Source: Nocardia neocaledoniensis (GTDB lineage Bacteria; Actinomycetota; Actinomycetes; Mycobacteriales; Mycobacteriaceae). From it: a DNA stretch of 64,000 nt. The stretch is from positions 124,001-188,000 of the forward strand of contig NZ_QGTL01000006.1 in assembly GCF_003182135.1 (NCBI RefSeq). Direction: 5' to 3'. The notes under the pieces are model-generated. The model did no database searches, was not told the DNA's origin, and saw only the letters and a program-made list of their open reading frames with translations. This document shows positions 25,421-34,338 of this stretch, one piece after another; position 1 is the first letter of the stretch, and every line of letters starts with the position of its first letter. The translations under genes were made by a program, and so were the position numbers.

Positions 25421-26482
25421 ATGAGCACGATGCTCGCCGGCCGACTCCGCCTGGACACCCGCGCCTTCTCAGTCGAGGAGGTCCCCGTTCCGACCCCCGG
25501 ACCTGGTGAAGTCCTGATCGAAGTGCGGGCTGCGGGCGTCTGCCTGTCCGATGTCCACCTGATCGACGGCAGCCTGAGCCCGTTCTACCCGGAGCCCGCC
25601 GTCACCGCCGCCGGTGCCGTCACCCTCGGACACGAGGTCTCCGGCGTCGTCCACACCCTCGGCCCGGACCTGCGTGGCGACTGGTCGCCCGGGCAGCGCG
25701 TGGTGCTCCAAGCCGGGGAAGCCTGCGGTGACTGCACCCACTGTGTGCGGCGGATGATGTGCCAACGGCCACGCACCCGCGGGCTGGACTACGACGGCGG
25801 CTGGGCCCAGTATGCGATCGCCCGCGAAGGCACACTGTTCCCCATCCCGGATGATCTGCCCTTCGACCAGGCCGCGATCATCCCGGATGCGGTATCCACG
25901 CCGTACGCCGCCATGGTGAGCACCGGCGCCGTGCGACCAGCCCAGTCGGTCGGAATCTGGGGCGCGGGCGGACTCGGCGCGCACGCCGTGCGGCTGGCCA
26001 GGATGGTGGGCGCGGCACCCATCCTCGCGATCGACCCGCTGCCGTCAGCTCGCGACCGCGCCTTGCTCTTCGGGGCCGACGTCGCGCTCGACCCGCTCGC
26101 ACCGGACTTCGCCGAGGCAGTGCGCGAGGCGACGGCGGGGCGCGGACTCGATGTCGCGTTCGACTTCGCCGGCGTGGGCGCGGCCCGGGCGCAGGCCGCA
26201 TCCGTGCTCGGGCCGTTCGGTTCGCTCGTCCTGGCTGGTCTCACCCCGGAGCCGGTCACGATCGACGACAGCATCAACTTCTGCTTCAACGTCAACCAGG
26301 TCCGTGGCCACTACGGTTCCGAACCCGAGCACGTGGAACAGCTGGTCGGCCTCGCATCGGCCGGCAGGATCGATCTCGCACCGTCCATCACCGCGCACGT
26401 GCCCCTCGCCGAGGCGGCCGAGGCAGTCGCTCGGCTGGAACGCAAGGTCGGTGATCCGATCCGCTTGGTGCTCACTCCCTGA
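25421..26482 (+). CDS. Zinc-dependent alcohol dehydrogenase (MDR family)
   Basis: A 353-residue medium-chain dehydrogenase. The catalytic-zinc region has GHEVSG near residue 69, the structural-zinc lobe reads GDCTHCVRRMMCQR near residues 104-117, and the Rossmann loop is WGAGGLGAH near 185. It oxidises an alcohol to an aldehyde or ketone with NAD(P). It is divergent from the P450 gene across a 230-bp region containing three repeats, so the two are probably co-induced; the dehydrogenase would process hydroxylated P450 products. Confidence 0.9.
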   Translation: MSTMLAGRLRLDTRAFSVEEVPVPTPGPGEVLIEVRAAGVCLSDVHLIDGSLSPFYPEPAVTAAGAVTLGHEVSGVVHTLGPDLRGDWSPGQRVVLQAGEACGDCTHCVRRMMCQRPRTRGLDYDGGWAQYAIAREGTLFPIPDDLPFDQAAIIPDAVSTPYAAMVSTGAVRPAQSVGIWGAGGLGAHAVRLARMVGAAPILAIDPLPSARDRALLFGADVALDPLAPDFAEAVREATAGRGLDVAFDFAGVGAARAQAASVLGPFGSLVLAGLTPEPVTIDDSINFCFNVNQVRGHYGSEPEHVEQLVGLASAGRIDLAPSITAHVPLAEAAEAVARLERKVGDPIRLVLTP

Positions 26483-26655
26483 GCCTCACTCCCCGCGCCG
26501 GAACACGTGTCGCCGCCTGCGCCGACAAGAAGGTGCCGAGCAGGTCGACAAGGATGTCGGCCTGCTCGGCCGCGGTGGCGCGATCGGCGAAAGTCAGCCA
26601 GTTCACGGCGAACCCGTCCGGTCCGGCGTGACGATCACCGGTGACGCGAGGGACC
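26472..26655 (-). pseudogene. Possible C-terminal relic of a TetR-type regulator
   Basis: Between the convergent alcohol dehydrogenase and antiporter genes the minus strand reads GFAVNWLTFADRATAAEQAD followed by ILVDLLGTFLSAQ and a stop at 26472-26474. From memory this resembles the last helices of TetR ligand-binding domains. There is no DNA-binding domain and no room for one, because the upstream frame runs into the antiporter gene. It may be the tail of a deleted regulator, or chance. Confidence 0.25.
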
Positions 26656-27852
26656 GGGCACGTCTCGCACCCGCCGAGAACGTCTGCCGAAACCGGCCGC
26701 GATCAGTGGGGCGCCGACGCCGTGCACAACGATGCTTCCGCACACGACCACCAACGTCGCTCCGACGACGAGGTCCGCGTCGGGGGTTCCGGCCAGACTG
26801 TTGATGGCGAGCAATCCGAAGACGATCGACGCCACACCGCGCGGCCCCAAACAACACAGCATGACCCGTTCCGCTGGGGTGAACCGCGAACCGACCAGGG
26901 TGACCGCTACCGGAACAATGCGGAACGCCGTCAAGGCCAGCAATCCATAGACGATCACGGTCCATTCGAGCCTGGGGATCGCGACCGCGATAGCACCGAC
27001 GACAAACCACAGTCCGAGACCGAGGAACTGCGCCAAGCCCTCGGTGAGATCCAATGGCTCACCAGGAATGTCGCGATGCGTGGCGCGATACATGATGCCG
27101 GCGAGGAAGGCCGCCACGAAACCGTTGCCGTCGATCAGGACACCCACCGCGAAGGACAGCACGGGAATCGCCAGGATTCCACAACGCACGGTGCGCGGAT
27201 CCGTCCACCCACGGGCAGCGGCCGCCGAGAGCGCGACACCGGCGATCGCCCCGAGCGGAACGCCGGTCAGAACGGACTTGACGACTGCGGTCACGGCGTG
27301 GCCCAACGCTCCCACCGCGTCCTCGGAGTCGAGGCTGCGCCGATACGCTTCCAGGGCGAACAACATGACAGGCGCGACGAGGCCGTCGTTGAGTCCACTC
27401 TCGACGTTGAGGGAGTCGCGCACTCTCTTGGTGATCCGATTGTCACGCAGGATCGACTGGGCAGGAACCAGGTCCGTCGGCATGACGATGCAGGCCAGCA
27501 CCAACAGCAGTGGCCACGAGTCCAGTTGCAGCACATACCTTCCGACAACGGTGGCGATGGCCAAGCTGATCATGAAGGCGACAAGCAGCCGGGTGACGCC
27601 GGTGTTCTTCGCTATTCGGTCCCTGATCTCGGTCGCATCGCTGAACAAGAACAGGGCCAGCAGAAACTCCACCAGACGGAGTGCGACTTCGGTGTCGATG
27701 GCGGGGAAGATCCACTGATCGTCGGTCAACCCGACGGCGGCGCCGGCGACGATCATCGCGACCGGCTCGGTGATGCTCCAACGTCCGAAAGCTCGCGACG
27801 TGCACGCCCAGACCAGCACGATCGCCATCACTACCGCGATCGCGAGAAACAT
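26635..27852 (-). CDS. Cation:proton antiporter (NhaP/CPA1 type)
   Basis: A 405-residue membrane protein with about twelve helices. MPTDLVPAQSIL near residue 124 and SLNVESGLNDGLVAPVMLF near residue 150 match the Asp-containing core helices of CPA1 sodium/proton antiporters, and GPRGVASIVFGLLAI near residue 345 matches the conserved Arg helix. It exchanges Na+ or K+ for protons across the plasma membrane for pH or salt homeostasis. There is no long cytoplasmic C-terminal domain. Confidence 0.9.
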   Translation of the reverse strand: MFLAIAVVMAIVLVWACTSRAFGRWSITEPVAMIVAGAAVGLTDDQWIFPAIDTEVALRLVEFLLALFLFSDATEIRDRIAKNTGVTRLLVAFMISLAIATVVGRYVLQLDSWPLLLVLACIVMPTDLVPAQSILRDNRITKRVRDSLNVESGLNDGLVAPVMLFALEAYRRSLDSEDAVGALGHAVTAVVKSVLTGVPLGAIAGVALSAAAARGWTDPRTVRCGILAIPVLSFAVGVLIDGNGFVAAFLAGIMYRATHRDIPGEPLDLTEGLAQFLGLGLWFVVGAIAVAIPRLEWTVIVYGLLALTAFRIVPVAVTLVGSRFTPAERVMLCCLGPRGVASIVFGLLAINSLAGTPDADLVVGATLVVVCGSIVVHGVGAPLIAAGFGRRSRRVRDVPGPSRHR

Positions 27853-28007
27853 GCTCGATCCTCCCGAGTGCCGAAACGCCGCTATCCGCCGTCGACCCGT
27901 GGCAAGGGCAATCTATCAGCTACTCCGTCGTGCGCGGAGCAACGCGTTCGCGGGCGCCACATCGACCTCTGTTTGTCGGGCGATCGCGATCCAGGGCCGT
28001 TTGCCGT

Positions 28008-28033
28008 ACTTTGAACACTGCTGTATTCAAAGT
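28008..28033. promoter_or_regulatory. 26-bp perfect inverted repeat before the triple-TetR gene
   Basis: ACTTTGAA (28008-28015) and TTCAAAGT (28026-28033) form perfect 8-bp arms around a 10-bp spacer, 33 bp before the start of the TetR-fusion gene. Arm length, spacer and position are typical of a TetR operator, so autoregulation is likely. I did not find the same palindrome elsewhere in the window. Confidence 0.6.
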
Positions 28034-28066
28034 GGTGAACGACCAAACCGGAAGGACCGGACAACG

Positions 28067-29941
28067 ATGGCGAGAGTCGTGTCGGCGGCGGGGCGATACG
28101 GTGGCCGCTCGGCGGCGGAAAGGCGCGCCGAGCGCCGCGCGCGTTTCCGGGAAGCCGGGCTGGAGACCTTCGGCGCGGGCGCCGGCTACCGGAACACGCG
28201 CCTGGTCGACCTGTGCCGGGCCGCCGGGCTGTCGACGCGCCAGTTCTACCAGGAGTACGACACGCTCGAAGATCTGCTGAGCGAGTTGCATCTCCACATC
28301 GACGGCATCGTCGAAAAGCACGTCCTCGACGAGGTCGCGCGGGTAGACGACCTTCCGCTCGCCGGACGGGCCGCCGCGATGGTTCGCGCCTATCTCTCCT
28401 ACATCACCCGCGATCCGCGGTGTGCCCGGATCACCTTTGTCGAGGTCGCCGGAATCAGCGAACGTATCGACGCCCAACGCCGACAGCGCCGCTCACGCTG
28501 GATCGACATGCTGTGCGCTCTGCTCGAGAGTTTCGCCGCCAGAGGCGAACTCCCGTCCCGCGAGTTCCGGCTCACCGCGGCGACCTTCCTCGGTGCTGTC
28601 GACGGCCTGATGCGGGACTGGTGCGCGGGCTGGATCGAGGCGTCCATCGACCAGCTCACCGACGAACTCCTCGGCATGCTGCTCGGCAGGCTCGGCGCAG
28701 CCGACGCCCCCGCGACACCGGTCGCCACCGATGCCGTGCCACCGGTGCGGCGCCGCCCGCCCAATCGCCGCGCGACCATCCTGCGGGCCGCCACCGACGC
28801 TTTCGCCGAGCACGGCTATCACCGCACGTCCATGGCCGACATCGCCGCCGTCCTCGATATCACCTCCGGCGCGCTGTATCGACACTTCCGGACCAAGCAA
28901 GAACTGCTCGGCTGCTGCCTGCGGGAAGGTCTCGATCTCGTCTTGGACCGCGTCGACTCCGCGTGCGACGGTGACGCAGCCTCCGACGCGGCACTCCGCG
29001 CCCTGGTCCGCGTCTCACTGGAACAGCGCGGCCTCGCGCGGCTGTGGCAGCTCGAGTTCCGTAACCTCACCCCTGCCGATCGGATTGCCGTCCTGGCGCG
29101 ATCGGTGCGGCTGACACACCGGATCGGAGCGGCTGTCCAGGCGCGGTATTCCGGTGTGGGTGCCGCCGACCGCGACGCCCTCGGCTGGCTCGTCCTGTCG
29201 GTGGTGACCAGCCCATCCAACCACCGCACCCGGCTCCCGCACGACACGTTCGCCACCGTCCTGGACGCCGCGGTCGACGCGGTCATCGGCACCGGCGTGA
29301 TCCACGGTGACGCAGCAGGAGACTGTTCCCCCGAATCCCGCGAGGCCGACACCGATCTGAACAGCGAACTGCGCACCGAACAGTTGATCGCCGCCGCCGC
29401 CCAGCTGTTCAGCGAACGTGGGTTCGCGGCGGTCAGCATCGAAGAGATCGGCACCTCCGTCGGTGTCCGAGGTCCCGCCGTCTATCACCATTTCGAAAGC
29501 AAGTCCGATCTGCTCGATGAGATCATCGACCGCAACAACGAGTGGATACAGCGCTACACCGAACGCGCTCTCGCCGAGGGGGGAGATCCACGGGAATCGC
29601 TGCGCCTCGTGTTGCGCTACTACGTCCATTTCGCCATGGACAGACCGGATCTCGTCGGCACCGCGGTCGGTGAGGCCCGGTACCTGCCCGACGACGCGGC
29701 TGCCCGGTATCGACGGATCCATCGCGAAGGCATCATCGGATGGGCAAGGCTGCTGCAATCGGTGCGTCCCGAGTTGTCCATGCCGACCGCGCGGGTGCTG
29801 ATCCACACCGTCACCACGATGGTCAACGAAGCGGTCCGCAATCCGCGACTCACCCGGCGGCCCGCTCTGGTCAGCGAGCTGTGTTCACTCGGTGAGCGAA
29901 TCGCGCTTGCCGAACTGCCTGAACTTCGAGTTAGCAACTGA
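28067..29941 (+). CDS. Triple TetR fusion: three TetR regulator units in one polypeptide
   Basis: A 624-residue protein with three consecutive TetR-like units. Unit 1 (about 1-225) has a diverged DNA-binding motif, LVDLCRAAGLSTRQFYQEYD. Unit 2 (about 230-425) has MADIAAVLDITSGALYRHFR, and unit 3 (about 430-624) has IEEIGTSVGVRGPAVYHHF. Each is followed by an all-helical ligand domain of normal length (190-200 residues). The frame has no break. TetR dimers normally bind one palindrome; three units in a chain could bind asymmetric or multiple sites, or sense several ligands. ATG 28067 is supported by GAAGGA. The gene precedes the FadE5-like gene, a possible target. Confidence 0.9.
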   Translation: MARVVSAAGRYGGRSAAERRAERRARFREAGLETFGAGAGYRNTRLVDLCRAAGLSTRQFYQEYDTLEDLLSELHLHIDGIVEKHVLDEVARVDDLPLAGRAAAMVRAYLSYITRDPRCARITFVEVAGISERIDAQRRQRRSRWIDMLCALLESFAARGELPSREFRLTAATFLGAVDGLMRDWCAGWIEASIDQLTDELLGMLLGRLGAADAPATPVATDAVPPVRRRPPNRRATILRAATDAFAEHGYHRTSMADIAAVLDITSGALYRHFRTKQELLGCCLREGLDLVLDRVDSACDGDAASDAALRALVRVSLEQRGLARLWQLEFRNLTPADRIAVLARSVRLTHRIGAAVQARYSGVGAADRDALGWLVLSVVTSPSNHRTRLPHDTFATVLDAAVDAVIGTGVIHGDAAGDCSPESREADTDLNSELRTEQLIAAAAQLFSERGFAAVSIEEIGTSVGVRGPAVYHHFESKSDLLDEIIDRNNEWIQRYTERALAEGGDPRESLRLVLRYYVHFAMDRPDLVGTAVGEARYLPDDAAARYRRIHREGIIGWARLLQSVRPELSMPTARVLIHTVTTMVNEAVRNPRLTRRPALVSELCSLGERIALAELPELRVSN

Positions 29942-30131
29942 TCACTTAAGACCTTCACGATCAGAAATCCCCAGTTGAACAGGCTGTATAAGCACAGAAG
30001 TCCGCTTATTGATGGATTACTTAGACTTGCGTCACTCGTCACGGTGCGCCATGATGGCCACCGCGGCGCGATCTCGCGCGGTTCAGCACCCGCCCCGTTC
30101 GACGCGGGGTTCAGTCGAGAGGTGACGGTCG

Positions 30132-31958
30132 GTGGGCCACTACAAGAGCAATGTTCGTGACCTGGAGTTCAACCTGTTCGAGGTCTTCGACCTCGACAAG
30201 ATCCTGGCCGCAGGCGCCTTCGGCGATCTCGACGGCGAGACCGTGCGCACGATGCTTGCCGAGGCGGCCCGGCTGGCCGAAGGCCCGGTCGCCGAACCGT
30301 TCGCCGAAACCGACCGCACCCCACCGGTCTTCGACCCTGCCACACATTCGGTTCGCCTGCCCGAGCCGTTCAAGAAGGCGGTCCGCGCCTGGCTCGACGC
30401 CGAGTGGCCACGACTGGCCAAGAGCGAACACGTCGGTGGGGTGCCCGCACCGTCGATGGTGGGCTGGGCGATCAACGAGCTGGTACTCGGCGCACAGCCC
30501 GCCGCCTACATGTACGCCTCCGGCCCACTGATGGCCGACGTGCTCGGCGAAGTCGGCACCGAACAGCAGAAGCAGTGGGCCCCGCAGATCGTCGAGCGCG
30601 GTTGGGGCGCCACCATGGTGCTCACCGAACCCGACGCCGGGTCCGATGTCGGCGCCGGCCGCACCAAAGCCCTAGCCCAACCCGACGGCACCTGGCACAT
30701 CGAGGGCGTGAAGCGGTTCATCACCTCCGCCGACTCCGACGACCTGTTCGACAACATCGTCCACCTGGTGCTCGCGCGCCCCGAGGGCGCCGGTCCCGGC
30801 ACCAAGGGACTGAGCCTGTTCATCGTGCCCAAATTCCACTTCGATTACGACACCTTCGAACTCGGTGACCGCAACGGCGTATTCGTCACCAACGTCGAAC
30901 ACAAAATGGGACTCAAGGCCTCGGCCACCTGCGAGCTCACCTTCGGTGGGCACGGCGTCCCGGCCGTCGGCTACCTCGTGGGCGATGTGCACAACGGCAT
31001 CGCGCAGATGTTCAAGGTCATCGAGGAAGCGCGGATGATGGTCGGCACCAAGGCCATCGCCACCCTGTCCACCGGCTATCTCAATGCCCTCGACTACGCC
31101 AAGTTCCGTGTTCAGGGACCGGATCTGACGCAGGCGTCGGACAAGTCCGCGGCCAAAGTGACCATCATCCACCATCCCGACGTCCGCAGGTCGCTGCTGA
31201 TGCAGAAGGCCTACGCCGAGGGCCTGCGTTCGATCTATCTCTACACCGCCGGTCACCAGGATCCCGTTGTCGCCCAGCACCTCTCCGGCGCCGATGCAGA
31301 GCTCGCCGCGCGCGTCAACGATCTGCTGCTGCCGATCGTCAAGGGAGTCGGCTCCGAACGCGCCTATCAGTACCTGACCGAATCTCTGCAGACCTTCGGC
31401 GGTTCGGGATTCCTGCAGGACTACCCGATCGAGCAGTACATTCGCGACGCCAAGATCGACTCCCTCTACGAGGGCACCACCGCCATCCAGGCCCAGGACT
31501 TCTTCTTCCGCAAGATCGCCCGCGACCGCGGCGTCGCCCTGCGGCACCTGCTCGACCAGGTCCGGGCCACCGCCCGCTCCGACAAAGACGGCGGCAGCCT
31601 GAAGCCCGAGAAGGTTCTCCTCGGCTGTGCCGTCGAGGACGTCGAAGAGATGGCAGCGACACTGACCACGCATCTGCTCGCCGCGACCGAACAACCCACC
31701 AGGCTCTACCAGATCGGCCTCAACGCCGTCCGGTTCCTTCTCGCCGTCGGCGATCTCCTCGTCGCCTGGCGACTGATCTCCGCCGCGGAGATCGCACTCG
31801 CCGCCGTCGACTCCGCAAACGACAGCGAGTTCTACGCGGGCAAGATCGCCGTGGCCCGCTTCTTCGCCGCCACGGTCCTTCCCCATGTGACCGCCGAGCG
31901 TGCCGTGATCAGCGCGTCCGATCCGCATGCGATGGAACTCGCCGAAACCGCCTTCTGA
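30132..31958 (+). CDS. FadE5-like acyl-CoA dehydrogenase
   Basis: A 608-residue acyl-CoA dehydrogenase. The N-terminus GHYKSNVRDLEFNLFEV is very close to mycobacterial FadE5, a broad-range enzyme with an extended N-terminal domain and extra C-terminal helical domain. TEPDAGSDVGA near residue 165 is the FAD/substrate loop, and YEGTTAIQAQDF near residue 445 holds the usual catalytic-site region. It catalyses the first oxidation of fatty-acid beta-oxidation. The start is GTG 30132 after GAGAGGTGA. The 190 bp upstream (29942-30131) are unusually AT-rich for this window and should hold the promoter; a TetR gene follows 25 bp downstream. Confidence 0.9.
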   Translation: MGHYKSNVRDLEFNLFEVFDLDKILAAGAFGDLDGETVRTMLAEAARLAEGPVAEPFAETDRTPPVFDPATHSVRLPEPFKKAVRAWLDAEWPRLAKSEHVGGVPAPSMVGWAINELVLGAQPAAYMYASGPLMADVLGEVGTEQQKQWAPQIVERGWGATMVLTEPDAGSDVGAGRTKALAQPDGTWHIEGVKRFITSADSDDLFDNIVHLVLARPEGAGPGTKGLSLFIVPKFHFDYDTFELGDRNGVFVTNVEHKMGLKASATCELTFGGHGVPAVGYLVGDVHNGIAQMFKVIEEARMMVGTKAIATLSTGYLNALDYAKFRVQGPDLTQASDKSAAKVTIIHHPDVRRSLLMQKAYAEGLRSIYLYTAGHQDPVVAQHLSGADAELAARVNDLLLPIVKGVGSERAYQYLTESLQTFGGSGFLQDYPIEQYIRDAKIDSLYEGTTAIQAQDFFFRKIARDRGVALRHLLDQVRATARSDKDGGSLKPEKVLLGCAVEDVEEMAATLTTHLLAATEQPTRLYQIGLNAVRFLLAVGDLLVAWRLISAAEIALAAVDSANDSEFYAGKIAVARFFAATVLPHVTAERAVISASDPHAMELAETAF

Positions 31959-31983
31959 CCCCAGCGCGAACCCGAGGTGCCCC

Positions 31984-32622
31984 ATGATCGTCTCCACCCC
32001 GCGGTCGCAGCGCCGCCTCACGCGCCGCAACCAGTTCCTCGACATCGCGCATCACGCCTTCGCCACCCGCGGCTATCACGGGGTGACCATGCAGAGGGTC
32101 AGCGCATGCGCGGGGGTCACCAAACCCGTTCTCTACCGGCACTTCTCCGGAAAGCTCGAGCTCTACCTCGCCGTCGTCCAACGCTATCTCGATCAACTCA
32201 CCGATGCCGTCCGTGCGGCCTCGAGGTCGACATCGTCTCGCCACCACACCGTCGAGCGCACTGTCGAGGCGTTCTTCGATCTCGTCGAACACGACGAGTC
32301 GGGTCTGCACGTCCTGATCTTCGACTCCTCTCTGCCGAGTGAGCCGGCGGTCAGGTTGCGGGTGCAACAGGCGGTGGCCGACTTCACCGTCACCGTCGCC
32401 AGGATGCTGCACCCGCACAGCGAAATTCCCCTCCGCGCGAACCTGCTCGCCTCCTGGCTGACAGGTGTCGCGATCGCCGCGGCGGGGCAATGGCACAGGG
32501 AAGGCCGCACGGTGCCCAAGCGCCACGCTGTGGCCACCGCGACACACCTGTGCTGCGCGGGCTTGTCGGGCAGCACACTCAGGGGGCCGCGTATCGCCGC
32601 TCTGACAACAGCCGTCGCTTGA
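31984..32622 (+). CDS. TetR-family regulator next to the FadE5-like gene
   Basis: A 212-residue regulator. TMQRVSACAGVTKPVLYRHF is the helix-turn-helix (residues 36-55), and a typical TetR ligand domain follows. ATG 31984 has GAGGTG at good distance. It lies 25 bp after the FadE5-like gene in the same direction, so it is probably co-transcribed and may repress that operon in response to an acyl-CoA. Confidence 0.9.
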   Translation: MIVSTPRSQRRLTRRNQFLDIAHHAFATRGYHGVTMQRVSACAGVTKPVLYRHFSGKLELYLAVVQRYLDQLTDAVRAASRSTSSRHHTVERTVEAFFDLVEHDESGLHVLIFDSSLPSEPAVRLRVQQAVADFTVTVARMLHPHSEIPLRANLLASWLTGVAIAAAGQWHREGRTVPKRHAVATATHLCCAGLSGSTLRGPRIAALTTAVA

Positions 32623-32723
32623 CGCCGGCTCGCCGATCCACAGGACCGGACCCACGAGTTCGCGCCATCCGGTAGCGGAGCCGACCTTCCGCGAGGTCCT
32701 CGGTCATGGGCGCCCCGCTGCCC

Positions 32724-32750
32724 GGCCCGGGTGCACGATGCACCCGGGCC
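32724..32750. terminator. Hairpin with 12-bp perfect stem in a 343-bp intergenic stretch
   Basis: GGCCCGGGTGCA and its exact complement flank a CGA loop. It lies 100 bp downstream of the TetR stop. No T-run follows, so it may be a Rho-dependent or non-canonical actinobacterial terminator. I see no gene in the rest of 32623-32965, apart from GAAAGG before the ATG at 32966. Confidence 0.45.
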
Positions 32751-32965
32751 CGCCGAAAGAAGGTGCGCACTGTCGTTGCGGCCCGTCGCGTCGGCTTGTG
32801 AAGATGGCATATCACCAGCGGAAACGATGAGGGAGTTCGCGAACGACCGGCGATCGGGACCGGTTCTGGGCGACAGCACGGATATCGAGCCAACTCAGGA
32901 AGCGAGTGCACACCGATGGATATCCGCTCGGATGAGTTGAGACTCCCGTCGAAAGGCAGCGCGTC

Positions 32966-33427
32966 ATGACATGGCGAGCGACCTCGATGTCGCGCGAGGA
33001 GATCTCGGCCGCGGCGGTGGCGCAGGTGAGGTACTACAAGCAGCGCTGCGGGATCGCCGCGTTCCTTCGCGCGAGCAGCGGCCGGATCTTCGTCCCGGCC
33101 GGGATCGTCGGCGCGATCGTGGCGCCCGCCGCGCAGGCCGCCACCCTGGTGCGGCGGCTACCCCTGGTGGTGCCTGCCATCATCGACCGCGGGCTCGGCC
33201 GGCGAACGACCTGGACACTGCTCACCGCGCCCGTCCCCGGCCACCTGCGCCGCAGTGCGCTGACCAGGGAAGTACTGGACCGGTGCGGGGCCGGCCTCGT
33301 CGACGAGGGTGACGAGATCTCGCTGCCCTCCCCCGCCGACCCGGCGCTGCGCTGGCACGGTGGCGCCCCGACCGACCGCTACCGTCCCTCGCCGGTGTCG
33401 ATCCTCTCGGCCATGCGCGGCCGGTGA
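32966..33427 (+). CDS. Hypothetical protein, 153 aa, actinomycete-specific
   Basis: I do not recognise a characterised family. The protein has no membrane segment or signal peptide. It reads SREEISAAAVAQVRYYKQRCG at the start (AAVAQVRYYKQRCG being the helix) and later has RTTWTLLTAPV and an EISLPSPADP block. This order (GRIFVPAGIVGAIVAP, then a W-T-hydrophobic-T strand, then LPSP) reminds me of short proteins in Nocardia with weak likeness to primase/polymerase N-terminal domains; that is recollection only. GAAAGG supports ATG 32966. A 72-aa gene follows 6 bp downstream. Confidence 0.6.
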   Translation: MTWRATSMSREEISAAAVAQVRYYKQRCGIAAFLRASSGRIFVPAGIVGAIVAPAAQAATLVRRLPLVVPAIIDRGLGRRTTWTLLTAPVPGHLRRSALTREVLDRCGAGLVDEGDEISLPSPADPALRWHGGAPTDRYRPSPVSILSAMRGR

Positions 33428-33433
33428 GTCGCC

Positions 33434-33652
33434 GTGCCCGCCCAGCGCTCGCCCCGGCCCGGGGAACCCGACACCCACCTCAGGGTCATCGCCGGAACGG
33501 TGGTCGCCGACTTCCGTGGTTGCCGCACCGCCGTCCGGAACTTCGTGCGGGACTGGCTTTCTCGCCCACACCCCGGCATCACCGTCGAGGAGATCCGCAA
33601 CGGGCTGCTCCCCGCCCAGCGAATGCCGTGTGAGAGCCTGTGGATTCACTGA
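33434..33652 (+). CDS. Hypothetical protein, 72 aa
   Basis: A short frame starting with GTG 6 bp after the stop of the 153-aa gene, suggesting coupled translation. The sequence (HLRVIAGTVVADFRGC, VRNFVRDWLSRPHPG, ITVEEIRNGLLPAQ) reads like a folded helical protein rather than an antisense shadow. No family recognised. The stop is 19 bp from the end of the convergent TetR gene. Confidence 0.45.
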   Translation: MPAQRSPRPGEPDTHLRVIAGTVVADFRGCRTAVRNFVRDWLSRPHPGITVEEIRNGLLPAQRMPCESLWIH

Positions 33653-33671
33653 CCTGCGCGGTCGCCGGACA

Positions 33672-34292
33672 TCACGCCGGCACGGATCCCGTCTCGACCG
33701 GCTGGGCCGCGCCCACGATGCTGTCGCACATCGCCGGGATTCCCGCGCAGAAGACGTCGAGATAGGCCTCGACGCGCTCCGGATCCTGATGCGCGGCCCA
33801 TTGCACGACCAGCGCGTCGCTGGTGGAGATCAGAACCGAGGCGAGCGCTCGAATGTCCTCCGCGCGCGCGGACGCGCCTGCCGCGCGCTGCAGAATATCG
33901 GCGACCGCGCCCTGGTAGACGTCGTAGGACTCGGCCGCGAGGGCGGGGCGGTTGCGGACCATCCAGAGGTAGAGGTCGAGCTGGGCCAGCGCGTAGTCGG
34001 GTCGCTCGACGACCCAGCGGCCCGAATGCCGGACGAGCTCGACAGCGGTGGCCCGCAGGTCGCCCAGCTCGATCTCGGCGAAGGGTTCGGTGGCCCGGGC
34101 CGCGAGATTCTCGAAGACCGCGCGGAACAGACCGTCCTTGTCCCGGAAGCAATAGTGCAGCGAAGCCAGTGGCGCGTCGGCCGCGTCGGTGATCCGGCGG
34201 GTCGTCGCACTCGCGACGCCGTGCTCGGCGATGACACGCACCGCCGCCTCGAGAATCTGCACGGAACGATCCGATGTCGGCACGTGAGCCAC
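33672..34292 (-). CDS. TetR-family regulator at the edge of the catabolic island
   Basis: A 206-residue TetR regulator with RRITDAADAPLASLHYCFRD as its DNA-binding motif (residues 32-51). GTG 34292 follows GAAAGGGG; the frame remains open to 34352 through an operator-like palindrome, so the longer start is unlikely. It is divergent from the APC permease gene across 321 bp filled with palindromes that recur at other promoters of the island, making it the best candidate for the regulator of the whole region. Confidence 0.88.
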   Translation of the reverse strand: MAHVPTSDRSVQILEAAVRVIAEHGVASATTRRITDAADAPLASLHYCFRDKDGLFRAVFENLAARATEPFAEIELGDLRATAVELVRHSGRWVVERPDYALAQLDLYLWMVRNRPALAAESYDVYQGAVADILQRAAGASARAEDIRALASVLISTSDALVVQWAAHQDPERVEAYLDVFCAGIPAMCDSIVGAAQPVETGSVPA

Positions 34293-34338
34293 GGTGGTCC
34301 ACCCCTTTCGCTCGTCGGCGGTTCGAGACGCCGCCAAT

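Noticed and set aside
29942..30131. Sigma-70-like promoter before the FadE5-like gene
   Set aside because: TTGAAC and TATAAG are present but only about 8 bases apart, so they do not form a promoter; the region is AT-rich but no specific element is convincing.
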